Shown in pieces: positions 34,668-35,730 of a stretch of DNA of 35,730 nt. Source of the DNA: a virus; the IMG/VR virus record IMGVR_UViG_3300009174_000250, positions 1 to 35,730 of that record. The stretch is one strand, 5' to 3'. The position numbers and the translations under genes are program-made. The first letter of the stretch is position 1; the number at the start of each line of letters is the position of its first letter. Below the pieces are notes generated by a model, which searched no databases, was not told the origin of the DNA, and worked only from the letters and a program-made list of their open reading frames with translations.

Positions 34668-34961
34668 TCACTCGGTACTACTCGGTTTGATTTTTTGCAT
34701 CCAGCCAGCGTTAACATCCTCATTTCGTGGTGAGGGCCTCCCCTGGAACTTCATATGCTGGGATTTGGCTTCACGTATTGCTTGGCAGTGCACGCAGGTA
34801 GTTACGCCATGAATTAGGCGCCTGCGAGGTTCAGGAATAGATGAGCCACATTCTTCGCAGTGAAGTGCCGAAGGCCCGCAAGGCTGTGAGCGAGCGTTTT
34901 TGATTTGAGCGTCAAGAATTAGCTGATGCCGTTCCTGTGCCATGTCGATTTGATCCGCCAT
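34668..34961 (-). CDS. TraR/DksA-type C4 zinc finger protein
   Basis: A 97-residue protein with a C4 zinc finger, CEECG...CVHC (Cys-x2-Cys, 17 residues, Cys-x2-Cys) at about 34-57, preceded by a short helix (MADQIDMAQERHQLILDAQI). TraR/DksA relatives bind the secondary channel of RNA polymerase, and phages of the P2 group commonly have one in the early operon. AAGGA lies nine bases before the ATG. It could tune host transcription in favour of the phage; that is inferred. Confidence 0.92.
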   Translation of the reverse strand: MADQIDMAQERHQLILDAQIKNARSQPCGPSALHCEECGSSIPEPRRRLIHGVTTCVHCQAIREAKSQHMKFQGRPSPRNEDVNAGWMQKIKPSSTE

Positions 34962-34970
34962 CAGGCATCC

Positions 34971-35120
34971 TTAGTCGTAATTACGTTCTTCTGGTTGCAT
35001 ACACTGGCGGTTAAATACCCGGCAGAACTTGCAATAGCGGTAGATAAATAAGCCAACCAGACCAAAGGCGATAACAGCCCAGATGCTGGCTATGGTTATG
35101 GCCAGGCCTAAACCCGTCAT
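34971..35120 (-). CDS. Small single-span membrane protein
   Basis: A 49-residue protein with one transmembrane helix (TGLGLAITIASIWAVIAFGL and following, about 2-25) and a Cys-rich, charged tail. ATG 35120 overlaps the upstream stop codon as ATGA, so I chose it over the longer start at 35165. Function unknown. Confidence 0.72.
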   Translation of the reverse strand: MTGLGLAITIASIWAVIAFGLVGLFIYRYCKFCRVFNRQCMQPEERNYD

Positions 35121-35338
35121 TTTCGGTACTCCACGTTGTAAGTTTCGTGAGTCATTAACCGCCAATCCTTACCGCCGTTTTTACTCAGTAATCGCCAGCG
35201 ATAACCGATATCTATTTTCAGGTAGCCGTGTGGCTTAATACGGCGAAACACTCGATTACCTCGGCGAAATTGCGCTAATAAAGAAATGGCTTTGCGGTAG
35301 ACGTCAGGTTTGGCAGGAGTGCCAGCAAGAGTTACCAC
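35117..35338 (-). CDS. Hypothetical early protein of P2-like prophages
   Basis: A 73-residue basic protein with PDVYRKAISLLAQFRRGNRV and IGYRWRLLSKNGGKDWRLMT. I recall similar small proteins in enterobacterial P2-like prophages, without function. The start is GTG at 35338, overlapping the stop codon of the upstream gene by five bases. Confidence 0.78.
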   Translation of the reverse strand: MVTLAGTPAKPDVYRKAISLLAQFRRGNRVFRRIKPHGYLKIDIGYRWRLLSKNGGKDWRLMTHETYNVEYRK

Positions 35339-35535
35339 AGTGCGGCCCCCTGAGATTTATTGGCTCCAACATTTTGACGGGCACTTATCCAGCTTTTCAG
35401 AATGGAAAGAATTTGATCGCGGGAAGCATTGTCGGCTTCCAAACGTTCAATCCGAGCGCTCAATAACTCCAACAGTTGCAACCGCGAGGCGCGGCGGGCT
35501 TCCGTTAGTAATTCCATTAACGCAACGTCATTCAT
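35332..35535 (-). CDS. Hypothetical small helical early protein
   Basis: A 67-residue protein, mostly one helix (EARRASRLQLLELLSARIER), not recognised. ATG 35535 has GGGGG ten bases upstream. It is the first intact gene of the early operon seen here and lies 75 bases from the insertion sequence end. Confidence 0.72.
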   Translation of the reverse strand: MNDVALMELLTEARRASRLQLLELLSARIERLEADNASRDQILSILKSWISARQNVGANKSQGAALW

Positions 35536-35568
35536 AAAACCCCCTGAATTTAGGATGTGGGAAGCCCG

Positions 35569-35607
35569 CTACCAGAAGGCAGCATTTGTTAGTTCGAGTG
35601 GTTTATA
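35569..35607 (-). pseudogene. Possible 3' remnant of an early gene cut by the insertion sequence
   Basis: Between the IS end (35611) and the next gene, one frame on the minus strand reads YKPLELTNAAFW and a TAG stop (35571-35569). It may be the C-terminus of an interrupted cox/B-region gene. The frame is too short to be sure. Confidence 0.25.
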
Positions 35608-35610
35608 TAC

Positions 35611-35730
35611 GTAAGCGTTAAGTGAGCGCCGTATTGACGGCTATTTATTGGTGAGGTCTACATTCCATGGCAGGAGTTCGGCCACTTTGTTCGACGGCCA
35701 CTCAGGTAGCACGCTCAGGATATGGCGAAG
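35611..35730 (-). mobile_element. End of an IS66-family insertion sequence
   Basis: GTAAGCGTTAAGTGAGCGCC at 35611-35630 looks like an IS66-type terminal inverted repeat (these start GTAAGCG), and the neighbouring minus-strand frame encodes the C-terminus of an IS66 transposase. Only this end is inside the window. IS66 elements make 8-bp target duplications, so TTATATAC at 35603-35610 may be one copy. Confidence 0.8.
35641..35730 (-). CDS. tnpC: IS66-family transposase (TnpC), C-terminal fragment cut by window edge
   Basis: The last 29 codons, with the stop TAG at 35643-35641. The residues LPEWPSNKVAELLPWN match the pattern near the end of IS66 TnpC proteins (V-N-x-(L/I)-x-ELLPW). The rest lies to the right of the window. 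Confidence 0.85.
   Translation of the reverse strand, partial: LRHILSVLPEWPSNKVAELLPWNVDLTNK

Noticed and set aside
1-35730. CRISPR array or tRNA genes
   Set aside because: No regularly spaced direct repeats and no cloverleaf-like sequence were seen by eye; the three iterons near 28200 are too few and in mixed orientation.

Overview
The window is the 3' flank of a P2-type prophage (Peduovirus-like myovirus) in an enteric bacterium. The host gene ptsG (bases 1-1434) is intact, and its protein reads like the Serratia/Yersinia-group glucose transporter; Serratia is my best guess but is an inference. After the ptsG terminator the prophage begins with ogr and runs to about 35610, where the inverted end of an IS66-family element starts. 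The integrase, repressor and cox end of the prophage is therefore outside the window, beyond the insertion sequence.

The prophage lies in reverse of the usual P2 map, so most genes are on the minus strand. From left to right: ogr, D, U, T, E/E', FII, FI (1589-8625); an AT-rich accessory island (9149-11646); a three-gene tail-fibre cassette (11647-15343); I, J, W, V (15336-17827); S, R, lysB/lysC, endolysin, holin, X, L, M, N, O (17920-23438); P and Q on the plus strand (23629-26436); a second accessory island of about 5 kb (26437-31524) in the Q-A interval where P2 carries cos, tin and old; then a small zinc-finger gene, replication gene A and small early genes (31525-35535). The late operons are linked by three near-identical dyads TTGT-N12-ACAA upstream of FI, upstream of V and between O and P, which fit binding sites for the Ogr activator encoded at the left edge.

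The structural and lysis genes make up a full P2 late set except that no tail-fibre chaperone (gene G) is visible. E/E' keeps a T-TTT-TTC slippery site and an uninterrupted -1 frame that yields a 162-residue fusion protein.

The most interesting content is in the two islands, both at positions where P2 relatives carry anti-phage genes. The first (9149-11270) is a two-gene operon: an OLD/DUF3696-like SMC-type ATPase followed after one base by a 245-residue protein whose C-terminus looks like a toxin nuclease domain. The second has a 431-residue AT-rich protein with a weak PD-(D/E)XK-like motif and a 759-residue four-helix membrane protein with a DUF2254-like N-terminus, flanking a 1.2-kb non-coding region with three TGTGAC-type iterons, a nested palindrome and a G-rich run that may be the packaging (cos) region. 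The tail-fibre cassette encodes a fibre with an embedded SGNH esterase, a LamG-like protein and a second P2-H-like fibre, suggesting an unusual two-receptor adhesion apparatus.
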